The notes beneath the pieces are model-generated. The model was not told the origin of the DNA and made no database searches. It saw only the letters and a program-made list of their open reading frames with translations. Shown piece by piece: positions 37,753 through 49,532 of a stretch of 64,000 nucleotides of DNA. Made by a program: the position numbers and the translations under genes. Every line of letters begins with the position of its first letter. Within the stretch, counting starts at the first letter, position 1. Origin of the DNA: Pseudoips prasinana (Eukaryota; Arthropoda; Insecta; Lepidoptera; Nolidae). The stretch spans positions 29,384,001 to 29,448,000 of the forward strand of contig OX621242.1 in NCBI GenBank assembly GCA_951640165.1, read 5' to 3'.

Positions 37753-38244
37753 GAGGTTTTATTTTTAACCGACTTCAAAAGGAGGAGGTTCTCAAGTTCA
37801 CCGGTATTTTTTTTGTTATGTATGTACACCGATTACTCGGTGATTCATGATCCGATTTACGTGATTCTTTTTTAGTTTGATGCGGAATAGTTGCTATTTG
37901 GTCCCATAATTTTTTTTTTATAGTTTGGCCCAGTAGTTTTGATTTTATGGACATTTATGTATGAAAATTTTTGTTTATGTGGACGATTGAACTGTCTTTG
38001 GCACAGACGTTTTTAAATCTTAGCGAGTCTAGCTAGACTCATACTGTTCAAGTGTTTCTTGGCATGAACATTAATAACAGTTTCAGATGACTAGCGTTTA
38101 ATACGCGCGTATAAGCTCGTTTTTGGAAGCGCATGTAGGCGCACCTTTTAGCACAAGCGCATTTTTTAGGTACGTACCTACACCGATTAGGCTGAGATTC
38201 ATGAACTGATTTACGTGATTCTTCTTATGTTTGATGCGGAATAG
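37753..38244 (+). repeat. 'aaccgacttcaaaaggagg' dispersed repeat, first part
   Basis: Starts TTTTTAACCGACTTCAAAAG, then GAGGAGGTTCTCAAGTTCAC, with CGTGATTCTTTTTTAGTTTG. CTTAGCGAGTCTAGCTAGAC near 38019 recurs at 39570, suggesting the element is continued or duplicated beyond the insertions that follow. Confidence 0.6.
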
Positions 38245-38640
38245 CTGCCATTTTTAGAGTTCTTTAAACAAATGGGAAAAAACGGAAACCTTATGGATTT
38301 GTCATTTCTGTCCGTCCGTATGTCACAGCTACTTATTCCGAAACTATGAGAACTATACTGTCGAAACTTGGTAAGCAGATGTATTCCGTGAATCGCATTA
38401 AGATTTTCACACAAAAATAGAAAAACAAACAATAAATTTAGGGGGTTCCGGATAGATATGGATTAAAAAAAATTTTTTTTTCAACATACCATACATGTGG
38501 GGTATCAATGGACAGGTCTTCAACAATGATATTGAGGTTTATAATATTTTTTTTTCTTAAATGTTTAGTTTGCGTGAGAGACACTTTCATTGCTGCTACG
38601 GAAAATAATCGAGTCCGACTCGAACTCTCTCGAGTCCTTA
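38245..38640 (-). repeat. Dispersed 'cggactcgcc...agggttccgt' repeat, reverse copy
   Basis: GCTACTTATTCCGAAACTAT and AGATTTTCACACAAAAATAG are the reverse of blocks in the copy at 32795-33355. CGAGTCCGACTCGA at the right is its reversed head. Confidence 0.55.
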
Positions 38641-38660
38641 TCTTGATCATCAATACGACC

Positions 38661-39238
38661 TTTTTTTTACGCGGTGGAAATGCTCTAGTCGCACGTGGTA
38701 TGGGTCTCGACCCGCTAAAACCACCACGGTAGCCAACCTTACAGCTCTTGTAGCAGGGGCTCTGGGTAGTCGTGAACAATCTCTCCAGTACCTCCGCTGT
38801 ACACTGAGCGTCCGCGAGACTCTCACCCGGGGAGGGGAGGGGCCTGAATGCGTCCGCCCCTGACCAATACGCACAAGCGTGTTACCTGAGCTACAGCAGG
38901 TTACCTCTTCCCGGGACCGCTTTATACAAGACGAGTGGAGTTCTTTTCCTCCAAACGCCAGCGGTCCCAGGAGCGGCGCCCAATCGAGGAGAAGACAGCC
39001 GGGCGCCGCATACTATCTCGCGCTGGGATTAGCTCCCAGCGTCGGCACCGATGAAGCGGACACTAGGGTCAATGTTCGGTTCATCGGCGCCGTCTCGTTC
39101 TTCTGCGAGAGGGATCGTTGCGCTCCCTCTCGCGCTCGGCGGCCTCCTTCTTGAGCATAACAGTTTCACAGAATGCGGCCACCGCGTTCCATCCGTTCGT
39201 CGCCGCCAGCACAGCCGAAACCACTGCTGGCAGCGAGA
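38661..39238 (-). mobile_element. 5'-truncated R1-type LINE with 13 bp target duplication
   Basis: Flanked by a perfect 13 bp duplication CATCAATACGACC (38648-38660 and 39239-39251). The 3' T-run then ACGCGGTGGAAATG is at the left. The coding tail on the minus strand, from 39238 to about 39085, reads VSLPAVVSAVLAATNGWN, then AVAAFCETVMLKKEAAER, then an Arg-rich end. It is similar to the C-terminus at 33765. It inserted into a tandem repeat array. Confidence 0.85.
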
Positions 39239-39248
39239 CATCAATACG

Positions 39249-39560
39249 ACCTAGCCTATGAGCCTTCTGCTCAGTACACTCGATGGCTAATCGATCATGA
39301 ATAAGACCTAGTCTAACAGCCCTCTGCTCATCAGACTCATTAACTAATCAATCATAAATAAGACTTAGGCTATTAGCCCTCTGCTCAGTAGACTTGCTAG
39401 CTAATTGATAATTAATAAGACCTAGTCTTCATGGACTCATGCCCTCTGCTCAGAAGACTGGATGGCTATTCGATCATTAATAAGACCTAGTCTATAAGCC
39501 CTCAGCACACAGACTCGTTAGCTAGATGGTCATAAATACGGCCTAACCTATGCACTTGCT
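39249..39560 (+). repeat. Imperfect tandem array, about five 56-65 bp units
   Basis: Units start GACCTAG(T/C)CT at 39249, 39305, 39362, 39419, 39484 and 39541. Most contain AGCCCTCTGCTCAG, an AGACT block and GATCATAAATAA. The LINE at 38661 is inserted in its left edge. Confidence 0.85.
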
Positions 39561-39812
39561 GTTCAGACTTTCATGAATCTTAGCGAGACTAGACTCGTAC
39601 TGTGCAAGTTTTCTTAGAGTGAACGTAATTTTATGTAGATTTTCTTACTTTACAAACGGTCTTTTCGATTATTTACTGTCTCACAAGAACGTGAAAAAGA
39701 GTTTCGGACAACATTTTTTCGGAGGATATTTCTTTTTTCCGTTCTCGTTTGTTGGTACCTATAGATTTGAGGCGCGCGGCACCTTACGTAGTCCTACCCA
39801 TAGCTAGACACT

Positions 39813-40578
39813 AAAAAGTAACAAATAAAAAAAACTTCGTTTAAAAAAACCGACTTCAAAAACTAAAAAGTATAATAAAAATATTTTAATAAAGATTTAA
39901 TTTAATACATCTCTTACGCAAACGTAATAAATACCTTTAATATTAATGAAATACTATAATTAGTATGTGCTACCTATTGATAGGTTTGAAGTCGGTGCCA
40001 AGCCCTAAGCAAAATAAAAGTCAATATTACATACAGATTTCATACTTTTTGATGAAATTCCTACACTAAAGATTAACCCATGTAAATAAACTTAAAGAAC
40101 AATATGAATTAATATGAAACAGATGAAACTGTATCATAAAAATATATTTAATATTAATACCTGAATGAGCTACTATACTTTATAATTAATATATATTATG
40201 CGTATATATGAATATATTTGTGGCCTTGAAAAACAAACAGATAAATTATTAATTAGGAGACAACGCATCACAATTTTACTACATTTCGAGACGACCGTCA
40301 ACGACGTCTGCCCGCTTGGGTTGTTTGTGTAGAAACAAAGCTGTCCCGCTGAAAGTAACGCGCGGCGAGTGTGGTATCTACTATTACATTTGGCTTGGCA
40401 CCGACTTCAAACCTATCAATAGGTAGCACATACTAATTATAGTATTTCATTAATATTAAAGGTATTACGTTTGCGTAAGAGATGTATTAAATTAAATCTT
40501 TATTAAAAATTTTTTTTATACTTTTTAGTTTTTGAAGTCGGTTTTTTTAAACGAAGTTTTTTTTATTTGTTACTTTTT
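39813..40578. mobile_element. 766 bp fold-back element
   Basis: Arms 39813-40004 and 40392-40578, about 190 bp each, are near-perfect reverse complements enclosing a 387 bp centre. Each arm contains two copies of the ACCGACTTCAAA motif, one near its outer end and one near its inner end. No ORF of note and no clear target duplication are seen. Confidence 0.85.
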
Positions 40579-40804
40579 TGATAATGTAAGATTTAATTTA
40601 GTTCAAGACTCTGCAATAAAAAAAAATTATATCACCTGTATCTACTTACTACAATTTATTATTTTCGTACAGGTTACGTACGTTTGTTTTACTACATGAA
40701 ATTAACGAACACAAAGAACAAAAACAGTGATGATTTGTGTAAAAATAGTGTATTATACATTAATACATATTAATGCAGCCACATATTGAAGAAAGGCGCT
40801 CGCA

Positions 40805-41005
40805 GCCAGTTGCTCTCACCGGTCCGTAAGTAAATGGCGAGGAGGAGGGTATAATTAATTTCTGGGAGTCTCCGTGCTTCGGAGGGCACTTTAAGGTGTC
40901 GGTCCCGTTTGTAGCCAGTAGGCGACGGTCGTTAAGCCTGTCAGAGGCCTACTTGGCGGCTTGAACAACTCTGACACTAGGGTAAATACTGCCCATACGG
41001 CATAA
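40805..41005 (+). repeat. 5S rRNA-derived SINE, head deleted
   Basis: Body blocks GTCTCCGTGCTTCGGAGGGC and CAGAGGCCTACTTGGCGGCT match 16690-16925. Most of the 5S-like head is lost. Confidence 0.65.
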
Positions 41006-42417
41006 GCAATTGAAGAAATAGCGAGTTAGAGAGCTATAATTGATGCAGAACAAAACCATGACGATGCTATTCGCTTCGAAATGTAAGTAGATGAAAAATT
41101 CTAATACCCGTTAACAAAGCATGACCAACCATAATGAACTATACAAATATTCAGTTACGAAATCCTGCCACTTGATAAATATTTTGTCATGTATTTTTGT
41201 CGTCCCCTTTTCTAAAACAGGGCCTTTTTTATTCTGCATATATAGGGCACTTTTTTTCTGTCTATGTAATTAAACCTCGTCACTAAGAGAAAATATACGA
41301 TAAACAAATTAAGACGCTGCATTTATTTCTCATGATAATATCTATGTTTTCATGGATATCTTGATATTATCGGTAAAAAATAATGCTTGCAGGGCATTTT
41401 AGTTCTGTCAATTTAATTTAGCTACTTAGTACTGAATGCATATACGCGTTACTTTGACTCACGTAATAACTTATGAACTAAATATGGATGACACCTAAAT
41501 ACCTATATGTAATTTGGCTTTGCAGTTTCAAGAGTTATAACGTTATTGACTTTCTCGGTCCTTTTGATATGATCTCTACTAGAAATGTAAATAAATAAAA
41601 ATAATATAAACTGACATTAAAATAATTATGTGGTGTATATTTCAGATTCTCACTAACGCCAACTTCATGGCTTTTTTATATGTTAACTTTTTCGTGTGTT
41701 CTCTACCGATTTCCTCTGTACCTTTGTACTACTTAAGGTTAGTATATTTTGTTGAAAGTCTAATAAAAGCTTTTCTATTCTATTGACTTCTTGACTGTGT
41801 TCCGGACAGCTTGTTTTTATTAGTTTGGCAGCTCTAAGTATGGCATGTCTTACACTTACAACCTATAATATAAAAGTAATTTAAAAATAAGTTTAGTCGC
41901 TTAAACATATGCATAGTTGCCAACAGAGTTAATCTACCTTTATATTTATGGTATTAGCGCAACGTAAAGCGCGGCTATTACAAATTTAATAGTCCAGTAA
42001 CCGTAATGTTAACTAATTTATTACACGCTATTTGCCACTCCATACAATCTTGTGATTGTTCTACTATAATAATTGGTTTGGTTTAAAAAACAAAAAGCAA
42101 GATTATTTTTAACCAACTTCAACAGATTTTACTGATATACTGTTTAGTAGATACCGCATACACATATGTATGTACTTTGATATTCATTTATTAAAAGCTG
42201 TTTTATTTATTTGTATAGCTGCTATATACCAATACAATCTGCTGGTTTGTCTGTAATTTCAATTTTAGATTTTAATAAATATCATTAAAAACTAACGAAT
42301 TAGAAAGAAAAATAACTAAAAGCCAATCCAAGCCAGTAAAAACGAATGTCCCTACGAATCTTCAGCTGACTTCAAAATATAATGGGACAGCAGATAGCTG
42401 ATGCCTCAAGGAGGGAC
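41006..42417. other. Nothing recognised
   Basis: AT-rich with no frame over 60 codons. Confidence 0.45.
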
Positions 42418-42610
42418 AAAAAATGGGGCCTCCCCAAAGAATGGGGGATATGCCATAATCGCCACTCTTGGCAGACGGGTTGGCGATCGCGGTTTGATGT
42501 TACGATGCGATACGTTTGATGATGACGTTCTCTGGTAGCTATTCCCTCGGTCGATTTCTACGCCCCCCACGGGATGAGATGGGGTGATGATATTCTATGC
42601 AGTCACCTCA
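42418..42610 (-). repeat. LINE-tail repeat, 'gtccactattggacaaatgcc' family
   Basis: Contains CCCCAAAGAATGGGGGATAT and CACGGGATGAGATGGGGTGA. A stretch is missing in the middle compared with 22633. Confidence 0.65.
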
Positions 42611-42789
42611 CAGCAAAGCAGGAATAATATACATAGACTTAATTTCAACAATTTACGCGTATGGAAGTTAGTATAAAGTAAATTTATTGCAACTTTTAAA
42701 TGAATAGGTAATACCGTTAAACTATCACCGCCGCGTATAAAAAAGAATGCAGAACACCCAATTCACTGAGGATAGTCATTAGGGACATA

Positions 42790-42918
42790 CAGATGCCAGC
42801 ACATCCAGCTACCCCAATCAGTCAAATTTCTTTTATAGATTTTCAACTTGATCACATAAGCATAAGGTTCACTTGAGGAAATTTGACAGTTTGGGGTAGC
42901 TTGATGTGCTGGCGTCTG
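42790..42918 (-). mobile_element. MITE copy 3, TA-flanked, reverse orientation
   Basis: 129 bp, the reverse of copy 1, with TA at 42788-42789 and 42919-42920. It lies 265 bp from the mariner element. The two TIRs are unrelated. Confidence 0.85.
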
Positions 42919-43248
42919 TACTTTGTTTTCTACATAGTTCTATAGTTAAACACTATAAACAATTGGCAAACGGAAAAAGGCCTTGAGTTATTATTATGAT
43001 TGGCGCTGGCTTCACAGAGACCTTTAATTTCAGCAAACAACAAGTTAATGGACAATGGAGTACAATTAGGCTTAATACGTCGGATAAATACCGTCGGATA
43101 TGCGAGGGCGATTAAAGGACACAAGATAATGACGATCGCAGATCAAATGGAATTGAGTCTACTGGACACACGATGTATTAATAGGTCTTTACCTATGAAA
43201 TTGCCGTTTTGTATGAAAAAATTTAAACGAATTTTTTTCATGAATTTT

Positions 43249-43254
43249 TTTATT
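43249..43254 (-). terminator. Polyadenylation signal of the mariner gene
   Basis: AATAAA on the minus strand, starting four bases after the transposase stop codon and inside the element. Confidence 0.6.
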
Positions 43255-43258
43255 TGTA

Positions 43259-44278
43259 TTAATCGAAGTAATCACCCATGCAATCAATGCATCTTTGCCA
43301 TCGCAGTGGCAGTTTATTGATGCCCTTCTTAAAGAAATCAGCTGGACGGGAGGCAACAAATTCTTCAAAGGCATTTTGTACTGCCTCTCGGGTATTGAAT
43401 TTTTTTCCCGCCAAGAAGTTATCCAAATTCTGGAAAAAGTAGTAGTCTGTAGGCGCAAGGTCTGGTGAGTAGGGCGGATGACGGAGAGCTTCCAACCCCA
43501 GTTCTTGCAACTTGGAGACCGTCTGCTGTGCAGTATGAGGTCGCGCGTTGTCGTGCAGGAGCAGCGGAGACGAGCGATTGACCAATGCTGGTTGGAGATG
43601 CGCCAGCTTCTCCATCATTGTGCTCAGTTCTTCACAGTACACATCTGCAGTAATGCTCACCCCGTTTGGTAAGAAGCTGTGATGAATCACACCGGCGCTA
43701 GACCACCAAACAGTGACCATCACTTTTCTAGGGGTAAGTTTTCGTTTAGGGCATTGTTTAGGTGCTGAACCAGGATCCAACCAACTTGCTGAGCGCTTGC
43801 GGTTATCAAACAGAATCCATTTTTCATCGCAGGTAACAATGCGGTTCAAAATTCCTTCATTTGTGTGTCTGTTGAGCAGTGCAAGGCACGTCTCGACGCG
43901 TACTTCGCGCTGGCGATCATTGAGTTCGTGGGGCACCCATTTGTCAAGCTTTTTTACCTTGCCAATTTGACGCAAATGGACCAATATTGTTTTGACGCTA
44001 ACGTCGAAAGCTGCTGCTAATTCAGCCGTAGATTGTGTATCATCAGCTTCCACAACCGCCTTTAATTCGTCATTGTCGACCAAAGTCTTCGGACGACCGC
44101 GAGGTTCATTTTTCAGGTCGAAATTTCCAGAACGGAAGCGAGCAAACCAATAACAGGTGGTGCGTTGGTTTGTAGTGTTAGCTCCGTAAACGTCGTTGAT
44201 GTTGCGTGCCGCTTGTGCCGCGTTGCTGCCACGACGGTACTCATATTCCATAATTACTCGAATTTTTAACGTATCCAT
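43259..44278 (-). CDS. mariner transposase, DD34D
   Basis: An open frame of 339 residues when started at the methionine of MDTLKIR. The same frame extends upstream to 44317 with a further in-frame ATG, but the shorter start gives the usual mariner length and N-terminus. Domains in order: an N-terminal helix-turn-helix pair binding the element ends (GSNAAQAARNI, then FDVSVKTILVHL), the linker motif WVPHEL, then the catalytic domain. The acids are Asp in TCDEKW, Asp in LHDNARPH and Asp in YSPDLAPTDYYFF. The last two are separated by 34 residues, which makes this DD34D and not the DD34E of Tc1. No stop or frameshift is visible. It catalyses cut-and-paste movement into TA sites. A poly(A) signal overlaps the 3' end just after the stop. 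Confidence 0.95.
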   Translation of the reverse strand: MDTLKIRVIMEYEYRRGSNAAQAARNINDVYGANTTNQRTTCYWFARFRSGNFDLKNEPRGRPKTLVDNDELKAVVEADDTQSTAELAAAFDVSVKTILVHLRQIGKVKKLDKWVPHELNDRQREVRVETCLALLNRHTNEGILNRIVTCDEKWILFDNRKRSASWLDPGSAPKQCPKRKLTPRKVMVTVWWSSAGVIHHSFLPNGVSITADVYCEELSTMMEKLAHLQPALVNRSSPLLLHDNARPHTAQQTVSKLQELGLEALRHPPYSPDLAPTDYYFFQNLDNFLAGKKFNTREAVQNAFEEFVASRPADFFKKGINKLPLRWQRCIDCMGDYFD

Positions 44279-44510
44279 GATGACGAAAAAGATTGAAATG
44301 CGATGAAAATGTAACACTAATCAATAAAGAAATGACTACTTTTGGAAAAAAGAATCCATGTTTTTAAAATAAAATTAATTTGAAATTAGAATTCTTAGCC
44401 AAACAAAAATTATTTTGATTTGAAATGGCCAGTACTGCAGAACGGCAATTTCATAGGTAAAGACCTAATAGATGTAATAAAGATATTTGTAACTTGTAAC
44501 GTAATATATA

Positions 44511-45086
44511 CTAGCTGTGCCCCGCGGTTTTACTCGCATTAAGCTTTATAAATTATAGCCTATGTGTTATTCGGATATACCTATAACCTACCAAAAAATT
44601 ATAATTTAAGAACCACGCGACCGATTTTGTGCAAACTTCACATAAACCATCTATTAAATTGTCAGAACAAAGCCTAAACGTTTGGTTTTGATAGGTGAGC
44701 CCGTTCTTGAGTTATAAAATTACAACGAAAAGTGGCATTGATTTTATATGCCTGCCTCGTCTAGCGGTAGCGTGTTCACCCACAGAGAACGAGGATGGGT
44801 TCAAATCCCGGGTCAGGCCTAAAAGTGAGTTTTGGGACTTTTCTGTAAAAAGAAAAATTCCTCAGCATCAGCCCGAAGTCTGGGAGTTGGTGGTATTATA
44901 CCCCCGTGCCTCGGAGAGCACGTAAAGCCGTCGGTCACGACCTCTTTCCGGTCGTGTCGCTAGGCGTCCCATCGGATCATGAGAGTGATGGAATAGAAAG
45001 TGCAATATGTCCCGCGCAGATGGCTAATCTCTATTGAGAGTGGCCGCCGTGGCCGGATTGCAGCTAGGGGACATTATATAGAGTTA
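44511..45086 (-). mobile_element. Helitron-like element interrupted by a SINE
   Basis: The 3' end is CTAGCTGTGCCCCGCGGTTT, preceded by A. Homology with 37374-37646 runs through GTGGCATTGATTTTATAT and then breaks at a SINE (44750-about 45073). After the SINE, ATTATATAGAG looks like the remaining 5' terminus. Confidence 0.6.
44750..45073 (+). repeat. tRNA-derived SINE, second family
   Basis: The tRNA-like head spans 44750-44818, with box A-like CTAGCGGTAGCGTG, box B GGTTCAAATCC and partly pairing ends (GCCTGCC with GGTCAGGC). A 250 bp body with GTCTGGGAGTTGGTGGTATT and CCTCGGAGAGCACGTAAAGC follows, so this is a SINE and not a working tRNA. Confidence 0.75.
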
Positions 45087-46389
45087 CTAAATACCTATAT
45101 TAAATCAAAGCGGATAAGTTGTGTAAGTTCTTACTAAGTCCCTGAATACCTAGGCAAGAACTAAGAAGTCAAGAGTGAAGTATGCTGGCTGCATAATACT
45201 CTCGCGTGGTCGTCTCCCATTTAAATGAAAGAATGTAGACAAAATCAATAACGGCGAAGCTCCTTGAATCCCCGAAGGAGACAGGCGGCGACTTAGAAAT
45301 CATTGTAACTTAAATAAGATAAAATCGAAAATGTCGAAAGAATGGACGGGGATAACAAAAACATTAATTATTGAGTGGGAATAAAAACAACGGTTGTAAA
45401 TAGTAAGAAGATGTTAGTAATAATAAAATTAGGTAGATATAAATAATTATTTTTATGTACATGAATATATTGATCTGTGGTTTGTATTAGCTTGCTTATT
45501 TTAAGTTATAGACAAACTGGTTATTTATAAGTTTAAATACTTTTAATGTAGATATTTATTGTTTTAGATATACCTATTTAACTTCATCATTTCTGAATAG
45601 TTCTTGAATTAATGTCTTATTTAAAGATTCAATTATATTAGGCGGACCTGTTTTTATAACGCTGGTCGCGCTTTAATGCTACCACCGTATCCAATGCCTG
45701 AGAAGACTAATGAATTGAAGTTATGGATATTATTTGATTGGTTATAGATTGCCCTTTTTACAATCGCATGTCTTGCTACCCAAAGTGAGATCAACTCCAC
45801 ACCCTAGGAGCTGCACATTCTCGTTCTCGTAGTATATGAGTAACATCGTTCCGCTAACTTACGCTGAGGACCTTGCTAACTCCGCAGGTGGTGCAAACTT
45901 CCATAGCCTATGGTAATCGTTTTATTATTACGTGGTAAGTATGATAATTTCCCGACTTAATTATATGACAAGTCAAATGGACGGACATGTTAAACTAAGT
46001 CTTATTAAATAAGTGCCAGCCAGTAAGATAAATTTAGAAAAAAATGTCTATTTACCAATAAATACCAGATAGCCAATGCGACTCATACGTAAACTCCTAC
46101 AAGATAAATACCTGTGAATTACAAACAACTGATATATTTTCTTCATACACTGAAAATCACTATCTTTACTTAAGCCCCCGACAACAGCCAACACTACAAA
46201 TACGAATTTGTGAAGGCAAAACTACGAGATTATTATGACATTCTGACCCCAAATTTATATTGTTAATACAATTGTATGTTGTGCACTATATTATAAGATA
46301 AAACTTTGTATTAGATTTGTCATAATGATTTCTTTCCCGTACTTGGTAATATAAACAAAAATTTAAAAAATCCAGTGTAATATCCTAAA

Positions 46390-46690
46390 TTAATAGGTGA
46401 AGCCAAAACTTTGAACCCCTTCTTAAGAAAATTGCGTGAACGGAGGAAATTTGGAACAGTTGAAGGTCAAATGGAGAAGGAAAGCAATAAGGTTATATTT
46501 TTATATATAGAAATAATTAATTTGAGAAAAAAAACATTACATACACTGCCATGCTTTTGAGACACTGAGAAGCTGAGAAGAGATGACAAACAGAGTTTCA
46601 AAACTGAGAACAGATTCTAATATTTGTCAATAGAACCTTAATGGTCGAATTTCGAACAAGTTCGATCTCTAGTACGAATAAAACCATAGA
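46390..46690 (+). repeat. Dispersed repeat, uninterrupted copy
   Basis: Contains AATTTGGAACAGTTGAAGGT, CTGAGAACAGATTCTAATA and GAACCTTAATGGTCGAATTT. All three blocks recur in order at 58745-58929 and 59232-59300. Confidence 0.7.
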
Positions 46691-49039
46691 GTGGAGACGA
46701 CATGCCTAGACACATACATAAACTTACTAGACACCCCTCTTATTATACCAAGGGATAAAACTATTTCCTCATTGCATCATTAGTGCCATCAAGTTATTTC
46801 TAGGTAAGAGAGTTGCTATGTAACAGATAAGCAATTAAAAGTAGGTTACACAACGCAAAACAACTGCGAGCACTGCACAAAAGATAGTGCATGTGAATAG
46901 CGCGCTGGCTGTGACATTAACTGTTCTAAATTTAGATAAATAATCCCCAGTTGGTGCACTGCGAGTGGGCAGGAAAGGCGCAGTGCAATCCCGAGGTGGG
47001 TACAGATGGCGACACAGTTGCGAGATGCCTCCCAGACCAACAATTCGTGAAAACAGGCACTTCGCCAACGAATGCAGACTCGACCGGGAGCATTTAAACG
47101 CTTTCAAGTGCCTCTACTTAGATATCGTATTCTATTTTAGGAGCATTCTATATGTAATTGTATATTCAGCGAGGAATAATAATAGCGTACTTAAAAAATC
47201 CAAATTACCTATGAATCGAACAACTTCTTATATTGATAATCTTGACAGATTGCCAAGCGATAATTGACTTCTTGCTGCAAAATTTCACGGTTTAGATGTT
47301 TCTACGAGGGCTCTTAAAACTAGAATGAAGTAAAAAGACACTTTGCAATGTGCACTGTAGTTTGTAATGTGCTTTTAATTTCGAGTACATCAAAAACGTA
47401 AGTTATAAATTCAAGTAATGAACTTCACAATTGTAATACAATATTCAGTCGCGGTCCTATTTAAACATTTCTCTTTGGTTAACGTTTGCATTCTATTTTT
47501 AAATATCTTCTTGACTGAAGTATTTACACAATACAGAACGCGTGTGTGTTTTATTCGCCTTATTAAGTTAACCCTTAACCTCAATTGAAGGCCCTTTTTT
47601 CATTGTATTATTTCTCTAGTCATAAGGTTGATATTGATATGGTCTCGTATAGTCCTAAGCTAAGGTGAAAAATTACTCTTTATTTGGTAGGATAATATTT
47701 TTCAGCTCTCTGTACAATGTGCCAAAGCCAATCGGCATGTTTGGACGAAACATGAAAAAATAAAAGGGTAATCCCCCGATTCTATACAATACCAACTTAA
47801 TCAATTTTAATATAATTGCTTTTCTAATTTAGTTCTTACAATATGACGGGGAATCTTTAGTTGTGTCGAAATCGTTTTGTCGCGAAATATTTAAGGAGAA
47901 TAATTAAGCGCCACGTACGATACAACCTGCCGATCAATTATGCGCCCTGTATACTTTTGGTGAGCGCATTTTAAGCAGTTTTAGTAGTTTCATAGTCCTG
48001 CCCTGCATTTTTCACGAGAGAGATGTAAAATATATATATATTTAAATTGGGTCTGCCGGTGAAGCAGATGTCTACACTTTTAGATTGATTTCAGTGTGAC
48101 ATTTGTTTTTTTCGATGATTATTGCGTGTCGATATTTTTATGAATTCAGATATATGCACTCAGGAATATGGCACTAACACTGTGTCCAGTTTGAAGAAGA
48201 TCAGTTTTCAGATTCAGGAGGAATATGATCAGGAACGAACTACATAAGTCGCCTAAAAAAGAGCTTTGTTTACACTCAGCTAATTTAGTGAAACAGAGTA
48301 AAAGACGGAATCGCCATCAACATCTGGGTAATTTTTTTTCAAATCAATTTGTTAATTGCGAACATAGGTACATTAATAATACAGATATATCTCAAGGTGT
48401 TATCGTTATTTATGTTTTGAAATTGTACATAAGTATACCGCAATAGTTATGTTACAAATTGTAGTTCAACTGAAAGCTGAAAGCCCTCTCTAAAACAGAT
48501 CTAAGATAATTTTGTAGAGTGTAAAATTTATTGTACGTAAGTCTAATATCTATCAAATACAAAATGTTGAGACCTCGGTAACCCATATAGATACCTGCTA
48601 CGATGATACAAACCTAACATACATAGAACTTAACAATTGTTGTGGGGCGTTGGCGCTACATAAACGTTAAAAGGAGCAATTTTTAAGTTCTCCAGACACG
48701 TATGAAAGAACTTTAGCAATAAAAGGAGAAGAAAAAAGGGGCTTTCCGGGCCATAGCTTTTACCAAGTTAAACTTACTCAAAGTAGCGTACTTTGGCGTA
48801 GGCTAAGTTAGCGATGGTCAATAAACTTAGCAGCCGCGTCTGTCCGACTCACAACAATAAAGCGGAACTTCCGCAACAGTTTATCTCATGAAAATCTTAC
48901 AAAAACCTTTTGATATTAATCTTCAAAGTTGAAAGGTGCTTAGGAGACGTCAAGGCAGTGGGAAACGATTAATGTTCACGTTCATGTTAAGAGGCTGACA
49001 AGGCACAATTTTATCGTTTTATGCAAATACTGAAGCGTA
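46691..49039. other. No supported gene
   Basis: GC-richer patch at 46950-47110 with overlapping frames on both strands (100 codons plus, 90 codons minus), none with a recognisable domain. Confidence 0.35.
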
Positions 49040-49280
49040 AGTTAGCCGTGCTCAAGCTCAAGAACGCCAAAGCCACTCCATATCATCCCGTGGGTGTCGT
49101 AAAGGCGACTAAGGGATACACCAGGTTGCCGGGCAGTAGCTCCACCAGTGGTAGTAATTACCGCCTAAATACGGTCAACTCGCATGCCAAGCGCCGTTAC
49201 TACGGCAAACACCTCCAAATAGCAACGTTTTAGAGACCTATGGGGGAGTCCTATGTCCAGCAGTGGACGATATCAGGCTG
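49040..49280 (+). repeat. LINE-tail repeat, related subfamily
   Basis: Contains CATCCCGTGGGTGTCGTAAA and GTCCAGCAGTGGACGATATC, ending in a TGATGATGATAA tail. It corresponds to 9890-10100 in reverse. Confidence 0.6.
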
Positions 49281-49304
49281 ATGATGATAAAGCGTAGGTT
49301 CATG

Positions 49305-49532
49305 TTACTTTAAGTCGAGCGGTAGTTTTTCCACATAAGACACGACTTGCGTTATTTTATTTATCTTCTTTTTCGATGGATTAATGGTAGCAAGTTTTAG
49401 GGTCAATAAAGTCCAAATTAAATCAATATGAATATTAAATTTCAGAAACCGATCAAATGTCAAGTATTTGTATGACTGCACGTGTGGCACCGTTGTGTTT
49501 TCGGCATTGGTCCCAGCACATAACAATTGCAT
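49305..49532 (-). pseudogene. Possible LINE reverse-transcriptase relic
   Basis: A 75-codon minus-strand frame has VQSYKYLTFDRFLKFNIHI and a following KLATIN. This vaguely matches the 'YKYLG...W..HI' segment of LINE RTs. Weak, and may be chance. Confidence 0.3.

Larger units (their letters stand above)
43184..44465 (-). mobile_element. Intact mariner DNA transposon
   Basis: A 1282 bp element with perfect 25 bp inverted ends (43184-43208 and 44441-44465, starting GGTCTTTACCTATGAAATTG). Each end is flanked by the TA duplication (43182-43183 and 44466-44467). It contains one uninterrupted minus-strand transposase gene. Length, TA target and ORF position are all standard for mariner. Identical ends and an open frame suggest a young, possibly active copy. 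Confidence 0.97.

Noticed and set aside
39249..39560. CRISPR-like array
   Set aside because: The units are imperfect 56-65 bp tandem repeats without constant repeats separated by unique spacers, and the genome is eukaryotic.
44750..44818. tRNA-like fold with boxes A and B
   Set aside because: The acceptor stem is imperfect and a SINE body follows, so it is a SINE head and not a tRNA gene.
46835..47267. Overlapping frames of 90-100 codons on both strands
   Set aside because: No domain, splice context or codon bias favours either strand.
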